Virus record (IMG/VR): IMGVR_UViG_3300027365_000011
Coordinates: 1 to 64,000 of that record
DNA length: 64,000 bases
Strand: one strand, 5' to 3'
Origin: a virus
The position numbers and the translations under genes are program-made. This document shows positions 1-8,595 of this stretch, piece after piece (position 1 is the first letter of the stretch; the number at the start of each line of letters is the position of its first letter). Below the pieces are notes generated by a model that made no database searches, was not told where the DNA came from, and worked only from the letters and a program-made list of their open reading frames with translations.

Positions 1-600
1 CCCTTCGATTAACCACCTCAGACAAGGTATCTCTCCCCCTTTCCCGCCGCCGCAGACCTGGACGCCTTGGCACTGCCAACAATCCGTCCCTATATAACGC
101 CCACCCGGTGCCTGCCGTCCTCTCGCCGCCGTCAGGGAAACCAACACATATCGGAACCACCTGGGCAACAAGGTATCTCTCCCCCTTTCGGCCCGCCGGG
201 CGGCGAGCACCGGGCAACGGGGAAGCCTTCCACCCATCACCGTCAATCTGTCCCATTTCCCCGGCCACCAGCCCTGCCGAACAGTCAATCTCTCCCCCTT
301 TCGGGCCTCGTCAGGGAAACCAACACATATCGGCCGGGGCCGGACAGCCCGAGTACAAGGTATCTCTCCCCCCCATCGACGCCCTGGAGGCCGCGCCACG
401 GCGCCCCTGGGCAGCCGCGGGGAATCCTTCTCCCGTTGACCTGGCCACCCGGCGGCCGCCAAACGGGGGAGAAATACCTTGCGTGCCGATCGCCACCAAC
501 AATCCGTCCCTTTATCGGAGACGACCCCGGCCACCGGACGCTGCCAGCCCGACCGTCAATCTGTCCCCTTTCGATCATCGGTCATCGCTTATACCGTTAA
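1..600. repeat. Degenerate short-repeat array in non-coding left region
   Basis: No convincing gene is present here. The core CAATCTGTCCCCTTTC and close variants recur near 22, 78, 168, 242, 283, 355, 496 and 554, with an inverted copy at 464-482. One subset reads ACAAGGTATCTCTCCCCC, another AACAATCCGTCCCT. Copies lie roughly 40-110 bp apart with GC-rich DNA between them. The first bases of the window look like the end of another copy, so the array probably continues to the left. It could be an iteron-type origin, a cluster of protein-binding sites or a packaging region; the sequence does not decide. Confidence 0.6.
131..333 (+). repeat. Pair of perfect 24-bp direct repeats
   Basis: Positions 131-154 and 310-333 are identical over 24 bases; both begin GTCAGGGAAACCAACACATA. 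They lie 179 bp apart inside the degenerate array and each is followed by one of its core repeats. The perfect match against a degenerate background suggests a recent duplication or a conserved protein site. Confidence 0.8.
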
Positions 601-686
601 CACCTGCCGCACTCTGCGGATCCACCCCGGTTTCGCCACCCCGTCGAGGGGACGGCTGGCGCCCCTGGTGACGCCGATCCGCCGGC

Positions 687-780
687 TCAAGATAAGACCG
701 ATAATCTTGAAATTGGCGCAGCGCAGCACGCCGCTGCCGCCTATCGCGTTAGTTTATAACGCCAAAGTTTCACAGCTGTG
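687..780. promoter_or_regulatory. Cluster of inverted repeats upstream of the first operon
   Basis: Three dyads sit close together: TCAAGAT/ATCTTGA at 687-693 and 704-710; GCGTTA/TAACGC at 746-762 with a 5-bp loop; and the perfect 10-bp palindrome CACAGCTGTG at 771-780. No gene overlaps them. They are plausible operator or replication-protein sites. Nothing else recognisable lies between 600 and 860. Confidence 0.4.
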
Positions 781-861
781 ATGGCCGCTTGCCGTGCTGT
801 CGCCGGTATGCGACGTTGACGACGACCCCCGGCGACCTATTTACCGGAGGGGTTATACAAT

Positions 862-892
862 CGTTGCCAAGTAATGAAGGCAACGGTATAAG
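862..892 (+). promoter_or_regulatory. Sigma70-type promoter overlapped by an inverted repeat
   Basis: TTGCCA (864-869) and TATAAG (887-892) are separated by exactly 17 bp. The arms CGTTGCC (862-868) and GGCAACG (879-885) form a dyad over the -35 and spacer, so a bound regulator could block it. The same GGCAACG/CGTTGCC arms occur around the promoter near 6166-6203. Confidence 0.6.
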
Positions 893-918
893 AATTGTCA
901 CACCGCAGGGGAGCCCCG

Positions 919-1392
919 ATGCTATCCACTCTCAAGACCCCGATCCTGCTGGCCGCCATGGCCATCCCCGCCAGCGCCAGCGCCCTTCCCGGCGAGCCTC
1001 GGCCGGTCGACATGACGCCCGAAGCCGTGATGGCCTTCCTCCGCGACCTGCCCAGTGACGACGTGATCGCCAACGGGATGCAGCGCGCCATGAGCGAGTG
1101 CGAGTGCAGCAAGGCCGAAGCGCTCACCGGCTACATGGACGGGCTGTTCGACTACTACGGGTACGACTACAGCGGCACGCTCCAGGGCTACGCCCAGGCC
1201 TACCTCGACTTCGGTGAGCCCGGCGGCATGACCCGCGAGCTGGACACCTTCCTGCAGCGCTCGGGATTCGCCTCGCTGATGATGCCGCCCATGCAGTTGG
1301 TGAAGGCTGACGGGGCGCAGCCGCTGGTCAGCCGCGGCGTGCTGACCGATCAGGCCGTCGAGACGGTGCAGGCCATGCTTGCCCAGGGCTGA
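919..1392 (+). CDS. Small secreted protein with signal peptide
   Basis: The product is 157 aa and I do not recognise its family. The N-terminus MLSTLKTPILLAAMAIPA is followed by ASA-LPG, a typical Sec signal peptide with a cleavage site near residue 22, so the mature protein should be periplasmic or exported. A short ECECSK motif may bind metal or form a disulfide. The ATG at 919 is preferred over an in-frame TTG at 895 because AGGGGAG lies 5 bases upstream. It has its own promoter at 864-892 and is followed by an operator-controlled promoter. A host-surface or exclusion role is possible but unproven. Confidence 0.65.
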   Translation: MLSTLKTPILLAAMAIPASASALPGEPRPVDMTPEAVMAFLRDLPSDDVIANGMQRAMSECECSKAEALTGYMDGLFDYYGYDYSGTLQGYAQAYLDFGEPGGMTRELDTFLQRSGFASLMMPPMQLVKADGAQPLVSRGVLTDQAVETVQAMLAQG

Positions 1393-1410
1393 AACCCCGG
1401 ATACCCGCAG

Positions 1411-1439
1411 TTACCTGACAGGTAAACCGTTGTTACAAT
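1411..1439 (+). promoter_or_regulatory. Promoter with perfect operator palindrome (site O1)
   Basis: TTACCTGACAGGTAA (1411-1425) is a perfect dyad. Its first six bases also serve as a -35, 17 bp from the -10 TACAAT (1434-1439). Repressor bound here would occlude RNA polymerase and silence the virion operon that starts at 1470. Confidence 0.75.
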
Positions 1440-1469
1440 GACCGCATCTTCCCCGGAGCGGTCATTGCC

Positions 1470-2129
1470 ATGTCAGAGCCCATCGCCCAGCGCATCCTTG
1501 CCGTCTCCCTGCTGTCGTCCGAGCGGGTCAAGCTGCGCTGCGTCTATGACGGCACGGTCCTGCTGGTGGCCGGCATGGAGCGTGTCACCGGCAACCTGTT
1601 CACCTGGCGCAAGCGGCTCGCCGGCGAGGTCCAGAAGGCCCAGGCCAATGGCTGGTCGGTGCTGGTCGAGGAAATGGGCGACACGATCAGCCAGTACGCC
1701 ACGCCGGTGCTGTTCAGCGACCCCCACCCCCAGGAACAGCGCCCCATGCTGTCGGTGGCGCTGGACTGGTATTTCGCCATGCACAACGCCGGCGCCCTGC
1801 AGTTCCAGGGCGGCACCGAGCTGTGCCGCATCACCGAATCGGCGGTCGACGTGTCCGTGGACGAGCGCGGCCGCAACCGCTACGACCTCGACTGGCAGCG
1901 GGTCAAGGGGCCGCAGCGCGCGATGATGCTGGCTTGCCTGGCCGCCGAAGGCATCCAGCCGATGTCCGCCGCCTGGCTCGAGGAAGTCTTCGAGGCGATC
2001 GCCGCCCCGACCCCGGCGGAGCGCCCCGATACGCGCTTTCGGCGCCAGCTCGACCAGTGGGACCAGGACCGCGAGCGCCAGCGCCAGAAGGCCCTCGGCC
2101 TGATCGACGGGGGCCGCGATGTTCAGTAA
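1470..2129 (+). CDS. Virion-operon protein of unknown function
   Basis: This 219-aa protein is the first gene after the operator-controlled promoter at 1411-1439. I do not recognise a family. The C-terminal 40 residues are charged and probably helical (around RQLDQWDQDRERQRQK). The ATG at 1470 follows GGAGCGG about 8 bases upstream, and the 3' end overlaps the next gene by 11 bp, typical of a translationally coupled operon. The neighbours are structural proteins, so a virion or assembly role is likely. Confidence 0.7.
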   Translation: MSEPIAQRILAVSLLSSERVKLRCVYDGTVLLVAGMERVTGNLFTWRKRLAGEVQKAQANGWSVLVEEMGDTISQYATPVLFSDPHPQEQRPMLSVALDWYFAMHNAGALQFQGGTELCRITESAVDVSVDERGRNRYDLDWQRVKGPQRAMMLACLAAEGIQPMSAAWLEEVFEAIAAPTPAERPDTRFRRQLDQWDQDRERQRQKALGLIDGGRDVQ

Positions 2130-2685
2130 CCGATTCAGCCCCGACAAGCTCGCCGACCCCATGGTGCGCGCCCGCCTGTATCGCGAGATCCGTCGCCGCA
2201 CCCCGCGCATCAGCCAGGCCTCGTGGCAAGATCGCGTGGTCGAACCGGCCGAAACCCTGCTGCCCGAGTTGATCGCCCACCGGGAGTACGGCGACCACCG
2301 GCTCAAGTGGGTCATCCTGGTGGCCGCCGGGCTGGACGATTACCGGCTGGCGCTGGAATCCGGCGAGACACTGGTGCTGCCGACCATCGAGTGGCTGCGC
2401 GATCGCTTCCGGCACTATCAGGGCGTCGAGGCGGTGTCGCCGGTGCTCGAGCCGGTCAAGGATCGCGCCGCCCTGGCCGCCAACCAGCCGGCGATCAAGG
2501 CAGCGCCTGACACGGACGCCCAGGATGCGCTCCAGCGCGCCCTCGAGGCCTTGGACGCCCCCACGCCGCTGGTCTCGCCCCGCGATGCCGTCAACGATGA
2601 ATCCCTCAACCGCCAGCGCAACGCCATCGAGGACAAGCTGCAGGCGGTGCGTGACGCCCTCGCCCGCCTCGAGGTGTCGCCATGA
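2119..2685 (+). CDS. gp53-like baseplate wedge protein (probable)
   Basis: The product is 188 aa. Residues about 40-100 carry the pattern HREYGDHRLKWVILVAAG, then LESGETLVLP. This resembles the gp53/LysM-like segment of T4-type baseplate wedge proteins, where YGN..LYWVLL is followed by a proline-rich turn. The C-terminal third is a low-complexity helical tail. It overlaps the genes on both sides. The gp53 assignment rests on motif resemblance only; a neck or connector role cannot be excluded. Confidence 0.5.
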   Translation: MFSNRFSPDKLADPMVRARLYREIRRRTPRISQASWQDRVVEPAETLLPELIAHREYGDHRLKWVILVAAGLDDYRLALESGETLVLPTIEWLRDRFRHYQGVEAVSPVLEPVKDRAALAANQPAIKAAPDTDAQDALQRALEALDAPTPLVSPRDAVNDESLNRQRNAIEDKLQAVRDALARLEVSP

Positions 2686-3899
2686 CGTTCAGCACCCCGC
2701 AGACCGGCGACCAGGCGCCCACGCGCGTCATGGACTTCAAGGAGTTCGAGAAGGCCTTCAACGCCTACCGCCGCGGCGACAACCGCATCGAGCGCGAGCG
2801 CGCCACCGGCACCCTGTCGCCGTCCGCCATCGAGCGCGGCATTCGCACCGGCAAGGGCGTCTCGCTGGACGAGAAGCAGGGCAGCGGCGAGTACAGCGCC
2901 GAGGAATTGAAGGCCTTTCGGCGGCTCATCAAGAAGGTCCAGAAGGACTACGCCAACGGCAAGCGTGGCGCGCCGGCGAAGCAGCTCATCGCCACCACGC
3001 GCAAGGTCGACGTGGACCGCGCCAACCGCCAGATCCGCTACGCGCGGCTGTATCAGGTGCGCGGCAACCTGCTCAAGTTCGCGGTGCCGGCCTCCGGCGA
3101 GAACGGCTACCACGGCAGCTATCAGGTACGCATCCGCCTCGAGGGCTGGGACGCCGCGCTGGTCTCCGGCCAGAAGTGGGACAAGGCCGCCCAGGCCGCC
3201 GCCACCGGCCGCGTGTCGATCGACTGCCAGTGCGGACGTCACCAGTTCTGGTATCGCTACCTGGCCGGCGTGGGCGGCTATGCCGTCGAGCCGCCCCAGG
3301 AAAAGGATTTCCCCAAGGTCCGCAACCCGTCGCTGTCCGGGGCCTGCTGCAAGCATGTCATCAAGACGCTCCAGACCCTGGCCAGCCCCACCGTGCAGCG
3401 CGTGCTCGCCGGCGAGCTGGAGCGCCAGTCCGATGCCGCCGGCTTCGGCAAGGTGGGCAGCCGCTACCTGACCGCCGCCGAGCTGAAAACCCTCAAACGC
3501 GCCCGCCCCCGCCAGGCCGACCAGAAAAGCGCGGCCGCCGCCTACCGCGACTACCTCAAGAGCCAGAAGGGCATGAAGCGGGCCACCAGCAAGGCCAGGA
3601 GCAAGATGGATACCGACGCCGAGAACCGCAAGCTGCGGGCCAAGGACAAGGCCCGCCAGGCGCAGCTCAAGAAGGAACGCCAGCAACGCGAGGCGCTGCA
3701 GAAGGAAGCCGACCTCTCGAAGCTGTCGGCGGCGCTCAACAAGGCGCGCATGGACGCGGTGATGAAGGCCGCCACCAGCGGCAACGACCCCCAGGCCGCC
3801 CAGTCCCGAGCGACCCGCGACTTCGCCGAGGGCTGGGCCAAGAACCACGGCACCAGCGCCGAGGCGGTCATGACCACCATCAAGGAGAACAGCCTGTGA
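2682..3899 (+). CDS. Virion-associated protein with CxC...CCKH zinc-binding motif
   Basis: The product is 405 aa. A cluster DCQCGRHQFWYRY, followed about 35 residues later by GACCKHVIKTLQ, has the CxC...CxH layout of a SWIM-like zinc motif. The last 130 residues are rich in Lys, Arg, Gln and Ala and probably form long helices. It overlaps its upstream neighbour by four bases and its stop TGA overlaps the GTG start of the next gene. Its place in a virion operon suggests a structural or internal capsid protein; the biochemical role is unknown. Confidence 0.6.
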   Translation: MTFSTPQTGDQAPTRVMDFKEFEKAFNAYRRGDNRIERERATGTLSPSAIERGIRTGKGVSLDEKQGSGEYSAEELKAFRRLIKKVQKDYANGKRGAPAKQLIATTRKVDVDRANRQIRYARLYQVRGNLLKFAVPASGENGYHGSYQVRIRLEGWDAALVSGQKWDKAAQAAATGRVSIDCQCGRHQFWYRYLAGVGGYAVEPPQEKDFPKVRNPSLSGACCKHVIKTLQTLASPTVQRVLAGELERQSDAAGFGKVGSRYLTAAELKTLKRARPRQADQKSAAAAYRDYLKSQKGMKRATSKARSKMDTDAENRKLRAKDKARQAQLKKERQQREALQKEADLSKLSAALNKARMDAVMKAATSGNDPQAAQSRATRDFAEGWAKNHGTSAEAVMTTIKENSL

Positions 3900-5215
3900 G
3901 CGGGACCAAGCCCCCTTCCTCGGTCGCCTGGGCCATCGACGCCATTCCCGGGGCATCCGACTTCAAGGGCGTGGAGCGCGCCCTGCTCAGTGTGCTCAAC
4001 GACTGGATGCGCGGCCAGATCAACCGCGCGCTGGATGCCGACACCCTCGAGCGCGACGACTACCGGCGGCTCATCGCCCTGGCCGAGAACAACCCCATGG
4101 CGCAGCACCACCTGACGCTGACCGGGGGCGTCGGCAAGGCCAAGGTGGCGCTGGGCGAGACGCTGCTGAACGAGAGCCATGCCGCCCAGGCGGCCGCCAT
4201 CGACCGGCTGCTGACCGAGCATGTCGGCAACCGCGACGAACAGGACGCCCTGGCCAACCTGGACCCGCGGGAAGCGACCCGCAGCTACGTCCAGGAGAAG
4301 GGCAACGCCACGATCAGTCGGGCGTTCTTCCAGGAGCTGGTCGACACCGGCGAGTATCCCACGCTTACCGCCGCGGCCATGTCCGTGTCGCAGACCCACG
4401 GCGCCAGCCCGGAAACCGCTCGACGCATGAAGCGCCGCTACAACGACTACATCGCCGAGCGCGCCCGGGAGGAAAGCCCCGACCTGCGTGAAGCCGAGGC
4501 CAAGACGCTGGCGCTGGGCCAGGCGATCATCGACCAGGCCAAGGCCAATATCGGCCTGTCGCCCCGCCACGCCGCCCAGGTGATGGGCCGCAGCGTGGTT
4601 TCCGGGCGCGGGGCGCGGGGCATCGCCAGCCGTGCCGGCTGGGCGCCGAAGCAGATGGATCAGGACACCGCCGAGCTGATGCAGCTTGTCGGCAAGGCGC
4701 TGCCCCGCGACGGCAAGGTGGTCATCGGCAGCAAGAAGGACATCGAGGATCAGTTGCAGGTGCGCCTGCCCCACCCCAAGGGCCGCTCGTTTCAGGTGGC
4801 CAAGCCGTCGTCGCGGGCCGATCGCTCCGAGACGGCCGCCGTCTGCCTGTCGGGCAACATCTCCAAGCGCGTGCTGTTCCACGAGGTCGGTCACGCCCTG
4901 GAGACCCTGAATCCGGCGGCGAACGCCGTGGCCTACGCTTGGCTCAAGCGGCGCACCCAGGGCTACCAGGAGCAGTCCCTGCGCGAGCTGACCGGCATCC
5001 GCTACGACCGCAGCGAACGGGCGATCCGTGACGAGTTCGTGGACGCCTATGTGGGCAAGACCTACCGCCCCTATGGCGGCGTGCAGCTCAACGAAGCGCT
5101 GGCGATGGGCCTCGAGCGCCTGTCCGACCCGCGCGCGGCCGGCGAGCTGGCGCTGCGCGACCCCGACCACCTGGCCATGGTGCTGACCGCACTGCAACAG
5201 GAGCCGATGGCATGA
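3896..5215 (+). CDS. HEVGH metallopeptidase-domain protein of the virion operon
   Basis: The product is 439 aa from a GTG overlapping the previous stop (GTGA). The much longer upstream extension of this frame is a shadow of the two preceding genes. Residues 329-333 are HEVGH within RVLFHEVGHALE, the zinc-binding HExxH of metallopeptidases. The N-terminal half is helical and resembles internal or minor head proteins. Such domains recur in large phage virion proteins, but whether this one cuts capsid proteins, host proteins or nothing is unknown. The third zinc ligand is not obvious; E/D residues around DEFVDAYVGK are candidates. Confidence 0.6.
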   Translation: MSGTKPPSSVAWAIDAIPGASDFKGVERALLSVLNDWMRGQINRALDADTLERDDYRRLIALAENNPMAQHHLTLTGGVGKAKVALGETLLNESHAAQAAAIDRLLTEHVGNRDEQDALANLDPREATRSYVQEKGNATISRAFFQELVDTGEYPTLTAAAMSVSQTHGASPETARRMKRRYNDYIAERAREESPDLREAEAKTLALGQAIIDQAKANIGLSPRHAAQVMGRSVVSGRGARGIASRAGWAPKQMDQDTAELMQLVGKALPRDGKVVIGSKKDIEDQLQVRLPHPKGRSFQVAKPSSRADRSETAAVCLSGNISKRVLFHEVGHALETLNPAANAVAYAWLKRRTQGYQEQSLRELTGIRYDRSERAIRDEFVDAYVGKTYRPYGGVQLNEALAMGLERLSDPRAAGELALRDPDHLAMVLTALQQEPMA

Positions 5216-5541
5216 ACCTGACCCTGGAAGCCCGCCTGGGCGGCGACACTGTGACGATCGACCTCGAGGCCGCCGACGCCGAGAGCCGCGAAGTCGGCTT
5301 CGACAGCGACGACCCCGGCGCCTACGCCCACGTCACCGCCGCCATGCACTACCTGTCCGGACTGGACGGCAAGACCGTGACGCCCGAGACCGCCACCCTG
5401 CCCGACTGGGCCATCATCATCGGCAAGCTGGCCGAGGGCGACATGCGCGTGACCGCGGGCCGGCTCCCCAAGGCCCTGCTGGGCGACCCCATGGGCGAGG
5501 CCAACACCCCGGATGACGAAGCGGGAGGCGACGACACATGA
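5212..5541 (+). CDS. Hypothetical acidic protein
   Basis: The product is 109 aa and unrecognised. It is strongly acidic, with an Asp/Glu-rich C-terminus (DDEAGGDDT). The ATG overlaps the upstream stop as ATGA and the next gene starts before this one ends, so it is translationally coupled within the 1470-6137 virion operon. Confidence 0.6.
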   Translation: MNLTLEARLGGDTVTIDLEAADAESREVGFDSDDPGAYAHVTAAMHYLSGLDGKTVTPETATLPDWAIIIGKLAEGDMRVTAGRLPKALLGDPMGEANTPDDEAGGDDT

Positions 5542-6137
5542 GCCTCCGCCCCGTCAATCAGCACCGCCCGGTCACGGACCAGCTCCGGCAGGATCTCGCC
5601 GCGACGATCGCCGGGCACCCCATGAGCTTCGACGTGGTGGTGTTTCCCGCCGCCAACCAGCGCCAGGAGGACGTGACCGCCCCCGCGCTGGGCGGCGACG
5701 TGGTGGGCACCCTGGAGGCCAGCGAGCGCGACCTGGAGTACGGCGAGCCGTTCGTGAGCGCGGCCCTGGAGCCGAACAACGCCCTCGAGCACTACCCCAT
5801 GCTGGATGCCGGCAGCGGCTACGGGCTGGAAAGCGACGACAGCGAGCCCTACCGGCTGCTGCTCAAGGAGGGGCCGGTGCCCAAGCGCAGCGTGGTGGCC
5901 TTCGTGGTCGATACCGGCAACGGGCTGGCGATGCGAGCCATGTACGTGCTCAAGGGCGACACCATCGGCAGCAAGGCGCCCGCCGGCACGGTCTACAGCC
6001 TGATTCCCTACCTGGGCGGCATGGACTCCCTGGACGGGCTGACGCTGCCGGACAGCGACCCGAGCGCCGACACCCTGATCGAGCGACTGGATGACCTGCT
6101 GGCATCGGTTTCGCTGGCGGGGACCACGCCGCCCTGA
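5538..6137 (+). CDS. Hypothetical virion-operon protein
   Basis: The product is 199 aa and unrecognised. It is predicted to be largely beta-stranded with an acidic middle. It is the last gene of the overlapping run that begins at 1470, and the next promoter lies directly downstream. A structural role is inferred from position only. Confidence 0.6.
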   Translation: MSLRPVNQHRPVTDQLRQDLAATIAGHPMSFDVVVFPAANQRQEDVTAPALGGDVVGTLEASERDLEYGEPFVSAALEPNNALEHYPMLDAGSGYGLESDDSEPYRLLLKEGPVPKRSVVAFVVDTGNGLAMRAMYVLKGDTIGSKAPAGTVYSLIPYLGGMDSLDGLTLPDSDPSADTLIERLDDLLASVSLAGTTPP

Positions 6138-6184
6138 TTACCTATCAGGCAATCTGTACCGTGCAGGCAACGGAGTGTTACAAT
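6138..6184 (+). promoter_or_regulatory. Promoter with two tandem operators (O2, O3)
   Basis: TTACCTATCAGGCAA (6138-6152) and GTACCGTGCAGGCAA (6156-6170) are two diverged copies of the dispersed operator. GTACCG (6156-6161) is placed as a -35, 17 bp from the -10 TACAAT (6179-6184), the same geometry as at 1411-1439. The promoter would drive the tail-fibre genes from 6218. Two weaker sites may bind cooperatively. Confidence 0.65.
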
Positions 6185-6217
6185 AATCGCGTGATTCGTT
6201 GCCTACGGTGAGCAGCC

Positions 6218-6787
6218 ATGTCGTCCCGCGATGGGTCCATTGACCGTCTGCTGGAAGCCCTGAACCGAACCCCGGTAACGGCGGTGGTCCGGCACACGAT
6301 CGATACCCTGACCGGGACTGACACGGTGCCCATCGGCGACCTGGCCCCGGCGGGGAGTCGGGAGCTGGCCATCGTGCAGGCAGCCACCGGGCGGCATGAC
6401 GTGACCCTGGACTGTTCGCTGGCGCCCGACCACCTGGCGCTGGCGCTGTACAGCCGCGGGATTCACTTCACCCCGCAGCCCTGGGATGCGCTGGCTGATC
6501 CGGTCGAGACGACCATCACGGTCTCCTACCTGCGACCGGCGCTATCGACGGACGCAAGCGCGGACCTGCGCCATTACAGCGTCACGCTGCCCGCGGGCCT
6601 GGAGCATGTCGTGGTACACGGCATGGGCTCCGAGAAGTTCGTGGAGCGCGTGACCTCACTGGCCGGCGATCCGCAGTTCGCGGCCGTCGAGGCCATGGAT
6701 GCCGACCGGCTGCGCGTCACGCTGACCGAGGCAATCCCGGTACGCCTGGATGCCGTTTTTCTCCCCGACCTGGAAGGTGACGCATGA
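6218..6787 (+). CDS. Hypothetical protein at the head of the tail-fibre operon
   Basis: The product is 189 aa and unrecognised. Its composition suggests alternating beta strands without membrane segments. It is the first gene after the tandem-operator promoter and overlaps the next gene by four bases. A tail or baseplate role is inferred from its neighbours. Confidence 0.6.
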   Translation: MSSRDGSIDRLLEALNRTPVTAVVRHTIDTLTGTDTVPIGDLAPAGSRELAIVQAATGRHDVTLDCSLAPDHLALALYSRGIHFTPQPWDALADPVETTITVSYLRPALSTDASADLRHYSVTLPAGLEHVVVHGMGSEKFVERVTSLAGDPQFAAVEAMDADRLRVTLTEAIPVRLDAVFLPDLEGDA

Positions 6788-6990
6788 ACGAGGTCGTTGT
6801 CGGTCGTCGGGAAATGCACCTGGCGGCTTACATGAAGTTCCGAGGGGCAACCCTTGTGAAAGGCGGACGCGATGGTTTCGTCTTCGAGACCGACCGTTCC
6901 CTGGATGAGTGGCGCGTGGAGCACGGCAATTCGTGCTGCCTGCAAGTGGATCGTGAGCTGCTGACGCTCAAGCACTTCCTGGCCGGCTGA
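6784..6990 (+). CDS. Small DUF5659-like protein (tentative)
   Basis: The product is 68 aa. The start MNEVVVGRREMHLAAYMKF followed by GRDGFVFETD resembles DUF5659-type small phage proteins, in which a short N-terminal helix precedes a beta hairpin ending in F.F. It overlaps the previous gene (ATGA). The match is by eye and the function is unknown. Confidence 0.5.
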   Translation: MNEVVVGRREMHLAAYMKFRGATLVKGGRDGFVFETDRSLDEWRVEHGNSCCLQVDRELLTLKHFLAG

Positions 6991-7060
6991 CGCCGGCACG
7001 CGCGAGATGAAGACGTTGTGGCGTGGAGAGAATCGCTAACCATCCTGGAGAAACACGCCC

Positions 7061-8320
7061 ATGGCCTTTCCTAAGTTTCATGGCATCAATCTGGCCGCCA
7101 ACGGTTTCATCGAAAACCTGCGCGTCGAACGCCTGGCCGCCGACCCCTCGCCGGTCAGCGCCGGCCGCGTCTGGTACAACACCACCGAAAAGGCGCTCAA
7201 GTATTCGTCCCTGGACGACACGGGCGCCGTGGTGGTGCAGGCCTTCGGCAACGTCACCTACATCGACAGCCAGGTTTCCAGCGAAGCCCAGGCCCGCAGC
7301 GACGCCGACGATGCACTCGATGCCCGCCTGACCACGGTTGAAACCGACTACGCGCAGACCAGCTACGTCGATCAGAAGATCGCCTCGCTGGGCAATGCGT
7401 TCGAGTATGTCGGCACCATCGACGGTGGCGTCGACGCGGCTTCCGCCCTCGACCTGTCCACCCTGAGCCAGACCGCCGCCGGTGACTACTACAAGGTCAC
7501 GACCGCCGGTTACTTCAAGGCGACTTCCGGCGATACCGCGTTCTACCTGAACGCCAATGACGGCGTTCTGTTCAACTCGGCCGGTGGCGTCGATACCGTC
7601 GACAACACCAACGCCCAAGTACAGGGCACCACGGATTTCGTCACCGTCACCGGATCGGCCGATACCGGCTTCACCGTCGACGTGGCCCAGGCGTTCAAGG
7701 ATCGCGTTTCCACCCTGGAAACCGAAGCTGGCGACCTGACCACTCTGACCACCGATGCCAAGGGCGACCTGGTATCCGCGCTCAACGAAGTCGACGCCAA
7801 CGCCGATGCGGTCCAGGGCGAACTGGACACCACGCAGACCGGTGCCGGCCTGGGCACTGACGGCACCTACGCCGCCAATGCCGGTGCCAACTACATCGCT
7901 TCCGCGACCAGCCTCAAGGATGCCGACGACAAGCTCGACGCCGCCCTCAAGTCCGAGGCCAACCGCGCCAAGGCGGCCGAAGGCGACCTGTCGACCCTGA
8001 GCACGACTGCCAAGGCGTCGCTGGTGGCCGCGATCAACGAGGTCGACGCCGCTGCCGGCGAGGGTGCCGCCCAGCTCAAGACCGACATCAACAACCAGCG
8101 CGCGACCTTCCAGTCCGGCGCGGCGGCGCTGAACCACAGCGTTGCCCACGGCCTGAACAGCGCGTTCGTGTCGGTACAGGTGTGGGTCGAAGGTAGCGAT
8201 GGCATCTATCGCAACGACATCGTGGCTGTCGAGGAAACTGACAACAACACCGTCAGCATTTCCCTGACCGAAGCCGCCAACGTGAAAGTGGCCGTCCAGT
8301 CGCTGACTGACCTGGCCTGA
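7061..8320 (+). CDS. Tail-fibre-like protein
   Basis: The product is 419 aa. The N-terminus (residues 1-70) has the phage attachment layout NGFIENLRVE...RVWYNTTEKALKY. The middle is a long alanine- and aspartate-rich, coiled-coil-prone shaft with repeats such as VSALNEVDANA and VAAINEVDAAA. The C-terminal 60 residues (HSVAHGLNSAFVSVQVWV onward) form a beta module that reappears in the protein at 8795-9310. GGAGAA precedes the ATG. The layout is that of a trimeric fibre with a proximal anchor and a distal beta domain. Confidence 0.7.
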   Translation: MAFPKFHGINLAANGFIENLRVERLAADPSPVSAGRVWYNTTEKALKYSSLDDTGAVVVQAFGNVTYIDSQVSSEAQARSDADDALDARLTTVETDYAQTSYVDQKIASLGNAFEYVGTIDGGVDAASALDLSTLSQTAAGDYYKVTTAGYFKATSGDTAFYLNANDGVLFNSAGGVDTVDNTNAQVQGTTDFVTVTGSADTGFTVDVAQAFKDRVSTLETEAGDLTTLTTDAKGDLVSALNEVDANADAVQGELDTTQTGAGLGTDGTYAANAGANYIASATSLKDADDKLDAALKSEANRAKAAEGDLSTLSTTAKASLVAAINEVDAAAGEGAAQLKTDINNQRATFQSGAAALNHSVAHGLNSAFVSVQVWVEGSDGIYRNDIVAVEETDNNTVSISLTEAANVKVAVQSLTDLA

Positions 8321-8327
8321 GCCTGAC

Positions 8328-8347
8328 GGGCCGGGTTCGCCCGGCCC
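8328..8347 (+). other. Strong hairpin with UUCG loop after fibre gene
   Basis: GGGCCGGG TTCG CCCGGCCC forms a perfect 8-bp stem with an exceptionally stable tetraloop, 8 bp after the fibre stop codon. There is no U-run, so it is more likely an mRNA-stabilising, processing or partial-attenuation element than an intrinsic terminator. Confidence 0.6.
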
Positions 8348-8370
8348 GACTGACATGAGAGCGCGCTGAC

Positions 8371-8595
8371 ATGGATGAGCCCGTCTTCCGCTACATCGAC
8401 CCGACGACCCTGCTGACCGCCGATGCAGCGCTGCAGGAAGTCGACCGGCTGCTGGCCCACCTGCAACTGGTGGCCGGGCGACTGACCCCGGACGACCTGG
8501 CCGATGGGGAGACGCTGGAGTGGTTCGGTCAGCGCGTTGACTGGATCAAGCGTTATTTCGAGCGCGCCGAGACGCTGGTGACGACGAGTGAGTAA
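8371..8595 (+). CDS. Small hypothetical protein in fibre operon
   Basis: The product is 74 aa and unrecognised. It is acidic and helical with no signal peptide or zinc motif. It lies between two fibre genes and overlaps the next small gene by 8 bases. A chaperone or structural accessory role is possible from position only. Confidence 0.55.
   Translation: MDEPVFRYIDPTTLLTADAALQEVDRLLAHLQLVAGRLTPDDLADGETLEWFGQRVDWIKRYFERAETLVTTSE

Noticed and set aside
67-671. Pro/Ser-rich open frames of 177 and 187 codons in the left region
   Set aside because: They run through the degenerate repeats, have no ribosome site, and several frames are open at once, as expected for GC-rich non-coding DNA.
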